The notes under the pieces: generated by a model | Told to the model about the DNA's origin: nothing | Database searches by the model: none | What the model saw: the letters and a program-made list of their open reading frames with translations, nothing else | Shown here: one piece after another, positions 34,694 through 43,784 of the stretch | How the letters are laid out: the number at the start of each line of letters is the position of its first letter | How positions within the stretch are numbered: position 1 is the first letter of the stretch | DNA from: Allolobophora icterica | Taxonomy: Eukaryota > Annelida > Clitellata > Crassiclitellata > Lumbricidae | Direction of reading: 5' to 3' | Assembly (NCBI GenBank): GCA_963556255.1 | Contig: OY744611.1 | Location: 33,226,603 to 33,290,602 of the forward strand | DNA length: 64,000 bases | Made by a program: the position numbers and the translations under genes

Positions 34694-35473
34694 ATGGAAG
34701 TTAAAGATTTATCCTGGAACGACGAGACATCGAAAAGATTTAATAACCCGTTATTACCTAGAAGTATAAGAGGTCTGATCGTAGGGAAGTCTGGATGTGG
34801 TAAGACTACGCTACTATTAAATTTACTTTTGAACCCAGGATGGTTAGACTACGACAGCCTACAGGTATTTGGAAGATCTCTCTTTCAACCAGAATATAAA
34901 ATACTGAAAAAAGCATTCGAAGAAAAATTGCCTAAAGAAGCAATCGTCAGGCTGTTTGGTTGTCAAGACGAGATAGCCCGGCTGAATGTATCTCCAATAT
35001 CAGTCGTTGAAGAAATGGCTAAAAGTATAGTTAAAAAATCTGATATGAACTGTCGATTCTTTGAAACTTCGGAAGAAGTCCCCGATCCGAGAGACTTGAA
35101 TGCCAAGCAGAACCTGATGATTTTCGACGACTTACAATTGGAAAAACAAAACAAATGTGAATCTTATTATATCAGAGGGAGGCATAGTAATGTTGACTGC
35201 TTTTACCTCGCACAAAACTACTTCAAACTGCCTAGACAGACTATCAGAGAGAATGCAAACTTTATCTGTTTATTTAGTCAAGACCTTAAAAATATTAATA
35301 ATATATACAACGATCACGTAGGCGTAGATGATATGCCTAAAGACGAATTTGTAAAACTGTGCAAAACTGCGTGGGAGCGTCCGCACGGATTTGTAGTGAT
35401 AGATTTAACCAGTAAAAAGAATAACGGCAAATATAGAAGTGGGTTAGATACATTTTATATGCCTTCAGCATAA
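34694..35473 (+). CDS. ATP: Genome-packaging ATPase (FtsK/HerA, A32-like)
   Basis: 259 residues. Walker A is GKSGCGKTT (residues 31-39) after a beta strand GLIVG; Walker B is LMIFDDLQ (residues 141-148). A downstream YIRGRHSNVDCFYLAQNYF resembles the arginine-finger/sensor region of A32-like viral packaging ATPases, and the length is normal for the family. It would pump element DNA into preformed capsids. Starts 36 bp from the divergent integrase start, just after an AT-rich stretch; the first ATG is used. Confidence 0.9.
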   Translation: MEVKDLSWNDETSKRFNNPLLPRSIRGLIVGKSGCGKTTLLLNLLLNPGWLDYDSLQVFGRSLFQPEYKILKKAFEEKLPKEAIVRLFGCQDEIARLNVSPISVVEEMAKSIVKKSDMNCRFFETSEEVPDPRDLNAKQNLMIFDDLQLEKQNKCESYYIRGRHSNVDCFYLAQNYFKLPRQTIRENANFICLFSQDLKNINNIYNDHVGVDDMPKDEFVKLCKTAWERPHGFVVIDLTSKKNNGKYRSGLDTFYMPSA

Positions 35474-35518
35474 AAATAATCTTCACAAGTTATATATTAT
35501 ATATATTATATATATAAA

Positions 35519-36310
35519 ATGGAAGCGCGGTTAGAAAAGATAGTTCTCAACACAGAAAAGATCGCTCGTAACACGGAGCCTAAAGAGTCATTCAGCATTT
35601 TGGTGAGCGAAAGGACCACACAAATTCGAACAAAATTTAATCCTCTGATTCAACTTGACAAAAACAAAAAGTATGAAATGTGTCTTGTTAATCTTGAGAC
35701 TTATAATTCCTTCCCGAATATCCATTCTTTAAACAACAAGTTTGTGTATTCGCCGGATAATGGTAAAACGTGGTTTACTATAGAAATCCCAGAAGGGAGT
35801 TACGAAATCGTAGATATAAACGAACACATTCAGAGAATCATGAAACAATCAGGACATTATGACGAAACGGGAGATGCGTACTGTATAACGCTACAAGCGA
35901 ACAACAATACTTTGAAGTCGGTGTTAGATATCGGTGCTAACTATCAGGTCAATATGACAATCGAGAACTCGATTAGAACTGTTTTAGGATTTAATAGCCG
36001 AGTATATTCAGAAGGATACAACGAATCGGAGAACATAGTAAATATAATGAACGTAAATAGTTTGAGAGTAACCAGCGACGTAATAGGATCTTCGTACTCT
36101 AACGGAACAACGGAAAACATTATATATTCCTTTTTCCCGAATGTAGGCCCCGGATACAAGATCATAGAAGTGCCCGTTAATTTAGTATATCTTCCTATTA
36201 CGCTATTTACGATTTCAGCTATGGAAACAAAACTTACAGATCAAAATGGAAAACTAATCAACCTTCGAGGAGAGGAGTTGTCGATCAGGTTTAAAATTAG
36301 AGAAGTGTGA
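35519..36310 (+). CDS. Probable penton / minor capsid protein (single jelly roll)
   Basis: 263 residues. An N-terminal LEKIVLNTEKIARNT helix is followed by beta-rich sequence with YEMCLVNLETYNSFPNIHSL, KTWFTIEIPEGSYEIVDINE and RTVLGFNSRVYSEGYNESEN. The motifs Y-E-x-x-L-V-N-x-E-T-Y-N-S and L-G-F recur in the minor capsid (penton) proteins of Polintons and adintoviruses. It would form pentameric vertices. It sits between the ATPase and small virion-type genes and is preceded by TATATATTATATATATAAAATG. The assignment rests on remembered family pattern and position. Confidence 0.7.
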   Translation: MEARLEKIVLNTEKIARNTEPKESFSILVSERTTQIRTKFNPLIQLDKNKKYEMCLVNLETYNSFPNIHSLNNKFVYSPDNGKTWFTIEIPEGSYEIVDINEHIQRIMKQSGHYDETGDAYCITLQANNNTLKSVLDIGANYQVNMTIENSIRTVLGFNSRVYSEGYNESENIVNIMNVNSLRVTSDVIGSSYSNGTTENIIYSFFPNVGPGYKIIEVPVNLVYLPITLFTISAMETKLTDQNGKLINLRGEELSIRFKIREV

Positions 36311-36360
36311 GAATTAATTATTGTGGTATTAAAGTTTTTAATTTCAATTATATATATAAA

Positions 36361-36816
36361 ATGAGTCGATATACGAATATAAAAGTTAATGTTTCGGATG
36401 GACAAAAGGACAAAATTAAACGCGCAGTTGAAGCAGGGACCGGAACGAGTATAAGACTTACTCACGGAGATATATCCGGGGAACATGTTTTAGCTCTTAC
36501 ACGAGCACAAATTAATAAAATGGCGAAAGCATATCAGAATGGAACTGGTACTACGATCAAAATGAGTAAAACGCAAATACACCATAATATGAAAGTCGAA
36601 GGCGGTTTTCTTCCAGCGTTATTACCACTTCTAGCTACAGCTGGAAAATTCCTTCTTTCTAGCGTTCTGCCAAGTCTTGCAACTGGAGCTTTAAGCGGAT
36701 TAGCGAGTACAGGAGTAAGTAAGATAATGGGATCGGGTGTTAATGGAGGTGCTTTATACATAAAGAAAGGAGGAAAAGCTACAAGATGGTTCCGCACGCA
36801 GCAGGTCTTTACCTGA
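36361..36816 (+). CDS. Small virion-type protein with hydrophobic helix
   Basis: 151 residues from the ATG after TATATATATAAA; an upstream start at 36,307 lies before the promoter-like run and is not preferred. Two related segments (AGTGTSIRLTHGDISGEH and NGTGTTIKMSKTQIHHNM) suggest an internal duplication. A long hydrophobic, probably amphipathic part follows (GGFLPALLPLLATAGKFLLS). KIMGSG contains an (I/L/M)xGx-G sequence that fits adenain cleavage rules. Similar gene positions in Polintons hold adenovirus-like core or cement proteins. The C-terminus overlaps a second frame at 36,786 by 31 bp. Confidence 0.6.
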   Translation: MSRYTNIKVNVSDGQKDKIKRAVEAGTGTSIRLTHGDISGEHVLALTRAQINKMAKAYQNGTGTTIKMSKTQIHHNMKVEGGFLPALLPLLATAGKFLLSSVLPSLATGALSGLASTGVSKIMGSGVNGGALYIKKGGKATRWFRTQQVFT

Positions 36817-36983
36817 AACCATGGTCAGGGTCGGGATTGGACGATGCAGGAGAAGGACTGTACATGCGCAGAGGTTCTGGATTTGTCAATGGTTCAGGAT
36901 TGATTCTTGGAAACGACAACCCCATTTCAAAAGTACTTTCTAGTATTCCAATCCTTGGTCCGATTCTTGGTATGATTCTGTAA
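36786..36983 (+). CDS. Overlapping 65-residue Gly-rich frame (C-terminal module or separate gene)
   Basis: Gly-rich: GLYLKPWSGSGLDDAGEGLY and GSGFVNGSGLILGNDNPISK, ending in a hydrophobic IPILGPILGMIL. It overlaps the preceding gene in another frame and has no AT-rich promoter-like run of its own. It could be the C-terminal part of the preceding protein displaced by a frameshift, or be expressed by frameshifting or reinitiation. Sequence alone does not decide. Confidence 0.5.
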   Translation: MVPHAAGLYLKPWSGSGLDDAGEGLYMRRGSGFVNGSGLILGNDNPISKVLSSIPILGPILGMIL

Positions 36984-36991
36984 AGGTTATA

Positions 36992-37034
<43 letters not shown>

Positions 37035-37036
<2 letters not shown>

Positions 37037-37436
37037 GTCGCGATACGGTATGCCAATACACAAGTTTATAACAAAATGCAATTCTCCGAGCAAAGTTAGA
37101 ACTCGACCAGAATCAGTATTTTGGTTGCCTAAAGAAGTAACGCATCGGGCTATAAGACAACCGGGCTCACAGCGTTGGGAGATTTTCGCACAACGAGCGA
37201 TCACAATTCAACCCAGATCATCGGTCTCGCAAGAGCTAGGATTTGGCGTTCGACTAACTAGGGGAGTATGTCTAGTGTCGCTTAGACAGGCGATTAAAGA
37301 AAAGGGATGTAGCTTGCAAGACTCAACCATTTGCGAAGCTGTAGAAGACATTGTTATTACTATTCAAAACAATTCCGATTCCGTAGTTATCATTAAGGAA
37401 AAAGATTCGCTATGCTACATTAATTACCACGTTTAA
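37035..37436 (+). CDS. dUTPase-fold-like protein, probably not catalytic
   Basis: 133 residues after a long TATATATA run. The C-terminal half reads ITIQPRSSVSQELGFGVRLT, then VITIQNNSDSVVIIKEKDSL and CYINYHV. The alternating strands and the N-N-S-D-x(5)-K-x-x-D-x-x-x-Y-I pattern resemble the beta-barrel of trimeric dUTPases. The catalytic D-S-G-Y-x-G motif and the Gly-rich C-terminal motif are missing, so enzyme activity is doubtful. dUTPase-like folds without activity are known in adenovirus E4 proteins. Tentative. Confidence 0.4.
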
Positions 37437-37472
37437 ATTTTAAAAATCTTAATAATAATAATAATAATAATA

Positions 37473-38009
37473 ATGGAATATAAACAAATGGAAAATTCAG
37501 CGCAATCGTATCGTTTTAAAAAAATTAACGAAATTCAAAAAGAAATCGAACAAGAACGAGATAAAAGGACCGCCTTAAGTACAAAGTATCGTAGGAACAT
37601 AAGAATTATTAGCGTAATCGACAACGCTCTAATAGTAACTGTGATGGGCCTCAGCAGCTCGGGACTGGCAGCTCTGGCTACTGTAATTGCAACTCCGGCC
37701 ATAGCGATAGCAACAGGTACGGCAGTAGGTGTAGGATTGTTAATTATTATCGGAGGACAAGTTAGTAAGAAGCTTGCACTGAAATTGACAAAGCACGAAA
37801 AGATCAAAACGTTAGCGGAAGCAAAACTAAACACTATCAGTAGCCTCATTTCAAAGGCTCTTGTGGACGACAATATTTCAGACGTTGAATATTCGCTAAT
37901 TCTAAGCGAGTTTGTGAAATTCAACGATATGAAAGAAAAAATTAAAGATAAAACCAAAGTTAGCACAGAAAAATTAACGTTTAACGAGAACGTTTTAACT
38001 GGAACGTAA
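37473..38009 (+). CDS. Polinton membrane protein with coiled-coil start
   Basis: 178 residues, starting after an (AAT)n run. Residues 12-40 are a charged helix (INEIQKEIEQERDKRTALST). Residues 52-98 give two hydrophobic stretches around GLAALATVIATPAIAIATG and AVGVGLLIIIGGQV, and a Lys/Glu-rich helical tail follows (LIS... DDNISDVEYSLILSEF). A two-pass hairpin membrane protein with both ends on one side is likely. I do not know its role; an internal virion membrane or entry protein is conceivable. Confidence 0.6.
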   Translation: MEYKQMENSAQSYRFKKINEIQKEIEQERDKRTALSTKYRRNIRIISVIDNALIVTVMGLSSSGLAALATVIATPAIAIATGTAVGVGLLIIIGGQVSKKLALKLTKHEKIKTLAEAKLNTISSLISKALVDDNISDVEYSLILSEFVKFNDMKEKIKDKTKVSTEKLTFNENVLTGT

Positions 38010-38090
38010 ATTGAACGTTCGAAATCAACGTTCGTAATTACGTTCGAATTTACGTTTAAAAAATATGCATGTATATATAAATAAAATATA

Positions 38091-39011
38091 ATGTCGTTTC
38101 TAAAGATAACCGATCCCGCAAAAAGAGATTTTATCGTTGAAGAGTTTCTGAAATCGAAGAACAATATTCGACAAAACTTTTTATCCGAGAGATTAGGAGA
38201 TATAGGACTACAACGAGAATTAACGAGATTGTACAAACCAATAGTCGACTCGCAATCAACAATTTCAAAAGAACAAAAGGCTTTGTTATCTACTATAAAA
38301 GACAACTCGGCAGAGACAGCTAACGCTTTAAAAGCGCTTCCCGCTTCTATTTCGACATCGTTAAAAGCCATTCAGTTTCCTCAATACCCTTCGATAGAGG
38401 CTTACGGTGAAGACCCGGTAGAAGATATAAAAACCTTAGAACTAGGAGATATTGCGGTGAAGTACCTGCAGCAATACGCGTCCGATAAAAAGATGGTAGA
38501 CACAACGTTCGGTATAAACTCAAAAGACGGTCAATTTTATATAGGCGACAGCCATATATCGATCAACGGCAATAACGTGACGGTAGGAAATAAGATATAC
38601 GAAGGAACTCCAGGACTTTGGGAATTATTAACGATGGCCAAACCGGACGAGTCGATTTTCAATGCAAACGATCGGGAAGAATATGCCGAGATTCTGAAGG
38701 TAACGAATGCTATGAGGCAGCCGAAAAATCCAAGAAAACCAAAATCCTCTAGGAGCTTAAAATATAAAAATATTATTAAACCGATATGGGACTCGACGAT
38801 GTCAAAGACGCAAGGTAAAGGAATAGGCCTACCGCGTATCGTTATTCCTCAAGATCCTAATGCATTAGTAGAAATGTTATCTCTGCGTATGGCCAGCTTC
38901 GAGGCGGGCAATACTGGTGTGAGAAATGAGATAGTTGGTATATGCGACGAGTTACTAAGACAAGGAGCGATAAATAAAAATGAATATAAAAATATAATGC
39001 TATTAATATAA
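38091..39011 (+). CDS. Conserved Polinton protein of unknown function (306 aa)
   Basis: An N-terminal helical part (ITDPAKRDFIVEEFLKSKNN ... EQKALLSTIKDN) is followed by a compact beta-rich segment TTFGINSKDGQFYIGDSHIS and then YEGTPGLWELLTMAKPDESI. The order T-F-G-I ... G-T-P-G-L-W-x-L-x-T is one I associate with repetitive Polinton-derived proteins in invertebrate genomes. The C-terminus (LVEMLSLRMASFEAGNTGVR ... ICDELLRQGAI) is helical. No enzymatic motif. The last codons are 2 bp from the next start, so translation is closely coupled in space. Confidence 0.65.
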   Translation: MSFLKITDPAKRDFIVEEFLKSKNNIRQNFLSERLGDIGLQRELTRLYKPIVDSQSTISKEQKALLSTIKDNSAETANALKALPASISTSLKAIQFPQYPSIEAYGEDPVEDIKTLELGDIAVKYLQQYASDKKMVDTTFGINSKDGQFYIGDSHISINGNNVTVGNKIYEGTPGLWELLTMAKPDESIFNANDREEYAEILKVTNAMRQPKNPRKPKSSRSLKYKNIIKPIWDSTMSKTQGKGIGLPRIVIPQDPNALVEMLSLRMASFEAGNTGVRNEIVGICDELLRQGAINKNEYKNIMLLI

Positions 39012-39013
39012 AA

Positions 39014-39553
39014 ATGTTAGTAGTTGCTAAAAGAAGGTATAAGAAACAATATGTTATCGGAGGGGCGGGAATATTCGATGTCGTTGCGGGTTTTTTCAAG
39101 AAATTATTTACGTCGAATGCGGCGAAACAAATAGCGTCTACCGCTCTCAGCGTAGGAAAAGATGCTGCTAAAGACATCGGGAAAAAAGCGCTGGATGTTG
39201 GTAAAACTGTCGCTGCTGACGCCGGGAAGCGGTTAGTCGATAAAGCGATTGCTAAAATTATGAGTTCCAAAAATCTACCGACTGCAAGTTCACAAACGCT
39301 TTCAGCGCTTCCAGCGCTTCCAGCGCTTCCAGCGCTTTCAGCGTTCCAACCGCAACCGGTAGAAAGTAAAGACGTTCTAACTCAAGAAAGTAAAGACGTG
39401 CTGACTAGACTAATTAACGACGGAGCGCGTTCCAAGAATACAAATATAAATAATTTAATGATGGGGCACGGTTTAACTTCCAATGCAAAGAGCGCTATTA
39501 GAATTCAAGATCTCGTTAGACGCTTAAACGGAGCTGGATTGAAAGTTGCGTAG
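39014..39553 (+). CDS. Adenovirus pVI-like minor virion protein
   Basis: 179 residues. After a basic start, GAGIFDVVAGFFKKLFT looks like a membrane-active amphipathic helix, followed by a repetitive Ala/Lys helix (SVGKDAAKDIGKKALDVGKT), a Leu-Pro-Ala linker (ALPALPALPAL), a short duplicated unit (ESKDVLTQESKDVL) and a basic C-terminus. LMMGHG (about residues 148-153) fits the adenain (I/L/M)xGx-G cleavage pattern. This layout resembles adenovirus pVI, which lyses endosomes and carries the protease cofactor peptide. Homology is not proven. Confidence 0.55.
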   Translation: MLVVAKRRYKKQYVIGGAGIFDVVAGFFKKLFTSNAAKQIASTALSVGKDAAKDIGKKALDVGKTVAADAGKRLVDKAIAKIMSSKNLPTASSQTLSALPALPALPALSAFQPQPVESKDVLTQESKDVLTRLINDGARSKNTNINNLMMGHGLTSNAKSAIRIQDLVRRLNGAGLKVA

Positions 39554-39600
39554 GTTATTTATATTTAAATAAAATAAAATCATATATTATTAATAAAAAA

Positions 39601-40896
39601 ATGCAATCAGATATACTAAGATTCACGGAACAACCTTTGACGGACGAGAGTATCGAACGATACGAATTTCACGAGTACGAACCTACTGCGAGAACGAATC
39701 TAAACACAACGGGCGAGATTCGTATAAACATTGAACTCCAAGACTTGTTCAGCCACCCTTCAGAATCGTATTTGCTATTCGAAGGAAGACTGACTAAAGC
39801 TGATAATACCGCATACGTTAATGCCGATGACGTGGTTGTTACAAACAACGGGTTAATGCATCTGTTTAGTCAAATATCGTATTCTCTATCGAATCAAGAA
39901 ATAGAAACTTTATTTCACCCGGGTCAAGCTACCACGATGCTCGGACTGCTTAAATACCCAAACGATTTTCAAGTGGCACAAGGTTTAAATCAGCTGTGGT
40001 ATAAAGACAATGCCGCAACCGTTAATGCTAATGTAGGGTTTGCGGTCAGACAACAGTATCTTATTCAAAAACCAACTGCTAAGGGAACGTTCAGCTTTAT
40101 AGTTGCATTAAAGCATATCTTCGGTTTTTGCGATGATTACGACAAGATTGTTTACGGTTTGAAACATACGCTAACGTTAGTGCGTAAAGCCGACAACGAT
40201 GCTATTTACAGAGGTACCGATGCAGCGGCTGGAAAAGTTGCAATAGAGAAGATATCGTGGTTTATGCCGCACGTTATCCCATCCGATATGGAAAAAATGC
40301 AGTTGTATAAACCGATCGAATCGAAAGCATCGTTGGCTGTAGCCTATCGCACACGTCAATGCGATACCATAACGGTTCCTCAGTCGACTACTTTCAGTTG
40401 GAGACTCAGCGTCAAGACATCTCCGGAAAAACCGAGGTATATAATCGTAGGATTTCAGACAAGTCGTGACGGAAATCAAGAAGTTAATCCGTCGATCTTC
40501 GACCATTGCGATCTTAAGAACATGTACGTAATGATGAATCAGGAAAGATACCCTGCTGTAGACTACAACCTATCGTTTCCTAATCAACAAATCTCGAGAG
40601 CGTACCGAGCCGCAGCAACGTTTAGCGAAAAATTCTACGGAATGGATCAGTTGATAACGCAGAGTAATATAACACCGAGTGATTACAGAGATCTATATCC
40701 GCTTATGGTATTCGACGTTAGCAAACAATCTGAGCGGTTAAAAGCGTCGGTCGTCGATATTCAGATCAAAGCTATATTTAATACGGCAGTGCCGGCCGAA
40801 ACCGAAGCTTATGCTATCGTAATTTCGGACAAGTTGCTAGAGTTCCAATCGGACGGACAGAAGCTAAACGTCGTCTACGGTAGAAGCTCGTCTTAA
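39601..40896 (+). CDS. MCP: Major capsid protein (double jelly roll, hexon-like)
   Basis: 431 residues. Features typical of Polinton capsid proteins: ERYEFHEYEPTARTNLNTTG near the start, a strand ending IELQDLFSHPSESYLLFEG, FSQISYSLSNQEIETLFHPG, TFSFIVALKHIFGFCDDYDK, and later PRYIIVGFQTSRDGNQEVNP and NLSFPNQQISRAYRAAATF. The length is somewhat below some relatives but both jelly-roll halves appear present. Trimers would build an icosahedral shell. Complete, without stops; ATG follows TATTAATAAAAAA. Confidence 0.9.
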   Translation: MQSDILRFTEQPLTDESIERYEFHEYEPTARTNLNTTGEIRINIELQDLFSHPSESYLLFEGRLTKADNTAYVNADDVVVTNNGLMHLFSQISYSLSNQEIETLFHPGQATTMLGLLKYPNDFQVAQGLNQLWYKDNAATVNANVGFAVRQQYLIQKPTAKGTFSFIVALKHIFGFCDDYDKIVYGLKHTLTLVRKADNDAIYRGTDAAAGKVAIEKISWFMPHVIPSDMEKMQLYKPIESKASLAVAYRTRQCDTITVPQSTTFSWRLSVKTSPEKPRYIIVGFQTSRDGNQEVNPSIFDHCDLKNMYVMMNQERYPAVDYNLSFPNQQISRAYRAAATFSEKFYGMDQLITQSNITPSDYRDLYPLMVFDVSKQSERLKASVVDIQIKAIFNTAVPAETEAYAIVISDKLLEFQSDGQKLNVVYGRSSS

Positions 40897-40952
40897 ATAT
40901 CCGCGAAACCCAACTCTAGCGAACGTCTCCAAAGTGAAACATGAGAAAAAAA

Positions 40953-40977
40953 TTTCTAGAACCTATTTAAAGAGATG
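40953..40977 (+). promoter_or_regulatory. Shared upstream box, copy 1 (TTTCTAGA-N6-TTAAAGAG-ATG)
   Basis: TTTCTAGA, six bases, TTAAAGAG and then ATG. The identical layout with the same spacing precedes the polymerase gene at 41,546. Other Polinton genes have TATATA(AAA)ATG starts instead. Probably a promoter class marker. Confidence 0.6.
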
Positions 40978-41457
40978 TTTACTTATATTAGTAATAAGAA
41001 GATGAAACTGCCAGAGCTGAGAAGCTTATTGGTCCAGCACAACGTTAAGGGTTGTGCTCATCTCAACAAGCCCGAGCTTATATCTCTATTGATCGAAAAG
41101 GGGATTTTTCCTCAAGATAACTCAGAAAAAGAGAAACTAGAGAGACTACGAGGGAACGAAGAACAACGGCAAGAATATCGGAAAGAATATCAGAAAGAAT
41201 ATCAGAAAGGATACTGGAAAGAATATCGGAAAGAACGAATATTGAAAAGAAACTTCCAGGAAGGCGCGTATAATAGAACGAGGTATATCAGAAATCAACC
41301 CAGAAAAGTAGAAATTTTAGATCGAGAAACCGGTGATGTTGTCGTGTATCCGTCAATGTACAAGGCAGCTAAGGCGCACGGGCAAACCTCGCGAATAATC
41401 ACCGATTATAATGGAAAAGTATGGAGAAAAAGATACGAAATCAAGGTGTTGGAATAG
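40975..41457 (+). CDS. SAP-domain / NUMOD-like DNA-binding protein
   Basis: 160 residues. The N-terminus MKLPELRSLLVQHNVKGCAH followed by LNKPELISLLIEKG is a SAP-type helix-extension-helix DNA-binding motif. The middle has EYRKEYQKEYQKGYWKEY repeats, a long charged helix. The C-terminus, VEILDRETGDVVVYPSMYKA and then AKAHGQTSRIIT, resembles NUMOD1/IENR1 modules of homing endonucleases, without a nuclease domain. A role in binding element DNA during replication or transcription is likely. It shares its upstream box with the polymerase gene next to it. Confidence 0.65.
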   Translation: MFTYISNKKMKLPELRSLLVQHNVKGCAHLNKPELISLLIEKGIFPQDNSEKEKLERLRGNEEQRQEYRKEYQKEYQKGYWKEYRKERILKRNFQEGAYNRTRYIRNQPRKVEILDRETGDVVVYPSMYKAAKAHGQTSRIITDYNGKVWRKRYEIKVLE

Positions 41458-41545
41458 AGTTGACGAATAAACGAATAAAAAAATGGGAGAAATAAATTGA
41501 AAATTAGAAAAAATTCTAAATATAAATAAAATATAAATAAAATGT

Positions 41546-41570
41546 TTTCTAGAGTATACTTAAAGAGATG
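41546..41570 (+). promoter_or_regulatory. Shared upstream box, copy 2
   Basis: TTTCTAGA, six bases, TTAAAGAG, ATG; same spacing as at 40,953. It marks the polymerase gene. Confidence 0.6.
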
Positions 41571-43784
41571 AATATAAATATATGTATATATAAAGGAATG
41601 GACTACAAGTTGAAAACTGTCAAAGAATTGAGAGTTATGGCAAAACGGAGCGGCATGGTCGGATTTTGGAAACTGCGAAAAGCGGATCTGATTGCTGCTA
41701 TCAGCAAAGGTTTTAATGGAGGAGGAACCTTTCTCGACTCTCCAGTTCCCGATATTCGAGCCCCAATTCTTACTCCGACCAAGTTCGTTTCCCAACCAAG
41801 TAATAAAGTTTTCAGCGAGTTGAAAACTAAGGTTAGGTCGAATATTAATTCTTTTGCAGATTGGTTAGTAAGTTACATACCTCCAAAAGTAAAGAAACCT
41901 GTGAACGAAAGATTGGAATCGTTTAAATCGAAAATAAAGAGTCTCTTTACTAAAATCAATACAAAGAAGTTTGAAATTCGAAAGACTGCATCGGCTATTA
42001 AAGGATTCACTAAACAATACACGATCGATGGCTCTTCTGGAATCGATGCCGTGTCTTTTCTTAACGCCGTTAGACCGAAGGTCCTTAGTCTGTTGTCAAG
42101 AAATCGTCAGGTTAAGGTTCAACTCGTTCTTACATGTACCATGGAGCGCGTTGATATGAAATCTGGAGAAGAAGAATCCGCGAATGTTCCATTCGTCTCG
42201 AAAACTGAAGTTATTTTAGACGCTACCGATATTAACGAGATATACAATTATGCAATAAATAAGATCCCAGAGACTATGGCGAGTTTTCAGATGCGGGGAA
42301 GTAATTGGAGATTCGTGAATGTTGTTAAATTAGATGTCAATACTGCTGTGTATAAACCACTGAAAGGCAGTTCTTACATTCCGTTGCCTACAGAACTATC
42401 TAGCAAAAAGGCTATTATCAATATGAAAAACGATGACGACCAATGTTTCAAGTGGTGCATTACTAGAGCTTTAAATCCAACGGACAATCATCCCGAAAGA
42501 ATTACGAAAGAATTAATCAAACAATCGAAGAAACTCGATTGGAGCGATATCGAATTTCCGGTTGCGGCGGATGCTAATATAATAAGCAAGTTTGAAAGAA
42601 ATAATAATATAAGCGTTGACGTATTCGGTTATGAAAATAAGATAGTATTCCCAATTTATGTGTCGAATCAACGGGATGAGAGGCCCAAGGTTTCTATCGT
42701 TGAACTATTGCTTATTTCAGACGGAGATAAGAAACATTATTGCTGGATAAAGAATTTTAACAGATTGATGGCTTCACGAACAGAAAAATCCCATAAATCA
42801 ATGCACTATTGTCGAAGATGTTTAAACGGTTACAGAAGAATAGAAGCGCTTAATAAACATACCGAGTACTGTTCGCAAAACGCCGCTCAAAAAATAGAAG
42901 TCCCAGAACCGGGAACTACGTTAAGTTTTAAAAATTATAATAGGTCGATGAGAGTTCCCTTTATCGTTTATGCAGATTTCGAATCTTTCATCAAACCTAT
43001 AAAAACATGCCAGCCAGATCCTCGCGTGTCTTATACTAATAAATACCAAAAACACACGCCTAGCTCGTTTTGTTATTACGTAAAATGCTTCGACAATATA
43101 TTATATCAACAAGATCCTGTAACGTATACGGCCGAAAGCGAAGACGACGATATCGGTCAAATATTCGTAGAGAGTCTCGAAGAGACTATAAAACGAATAT
43201 ATAATCAGTTTAAATTTCCGAAGAAGATGATATTTACTCAAGATGACCGGAAGAACTTTAAACTAGCTACTTTATGTCATATCTGTGGAGAGGCGTTGGG
43301 TACAGATCGGGTTCGAGACCATTGTCATTTGAGCGGTAAATTCAGAGGTGCCGCTCATAATGGTTGTAATCTAGACTATAAAGTTCCAAAGTTTTTTCCA
43401 GTAGTATTCCATAATCTTTCCTTTTACGACAGCCATCTGTTCGTAAAGAAATTGCGAGGTGATCAGAATGAGAAAATTAAATGCATTCCTAATAACGAAG
43501 AGAAGTACATATCGTTTAGCAGAGAAGTGATCGTCGATAAGTTTCTAAACAAAGAAGGGAAAGAAATTAACGTTAGACGTGAATTGCGATTCATCGACAG
43601 TTATAGATTCATGGCTTCGAGTCTTGACACTTTATCGAAGAATCTGAAGAAAGAACAATGTAAAAACATTGGTGCATTATATTCTGGGATACAGCTCGAT
43701 TTTACCCATATGATTACGTTACTTCAGTCGATAGATTTAAAGAAACCGAACTACCTCCCAAGTCCGCATTCTATTCGAGGCTAA
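41568..43784 (+). pseudogene. POLB: Protein-primed DNA polymerase B, N-terminal part (frame broken)
   Basis: 738 codons before a stop. Near the start a SAP-like motif (LKTVKELRVMAKRSGMVGFW) matches the style of the preceding gene. The 3'-5' exonuclease begins at VPFIVYADFESF (Exo I, D470/E472). A zinc/endonuclease VII-like insert has CHIC (C570/C573), DHCHLSGKFRGAAHNGCN and then NLSFYDSHLFVKKL (Exo II). FIDSYRFMASSLDTLS follows. Conserved polymerase sequence then continues in another frame from about 43,703, while this frame runs on into unrelated residues. A start at 41,598 (MDYKLK) is an alternative. Confidence 0.85.

Noticed and set aside
37535..38371. 278-codon minus-strand frame in the Polinton
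   Set aside because: Antisense shadow of two convincing plus-strand genes; no start context and no domain.
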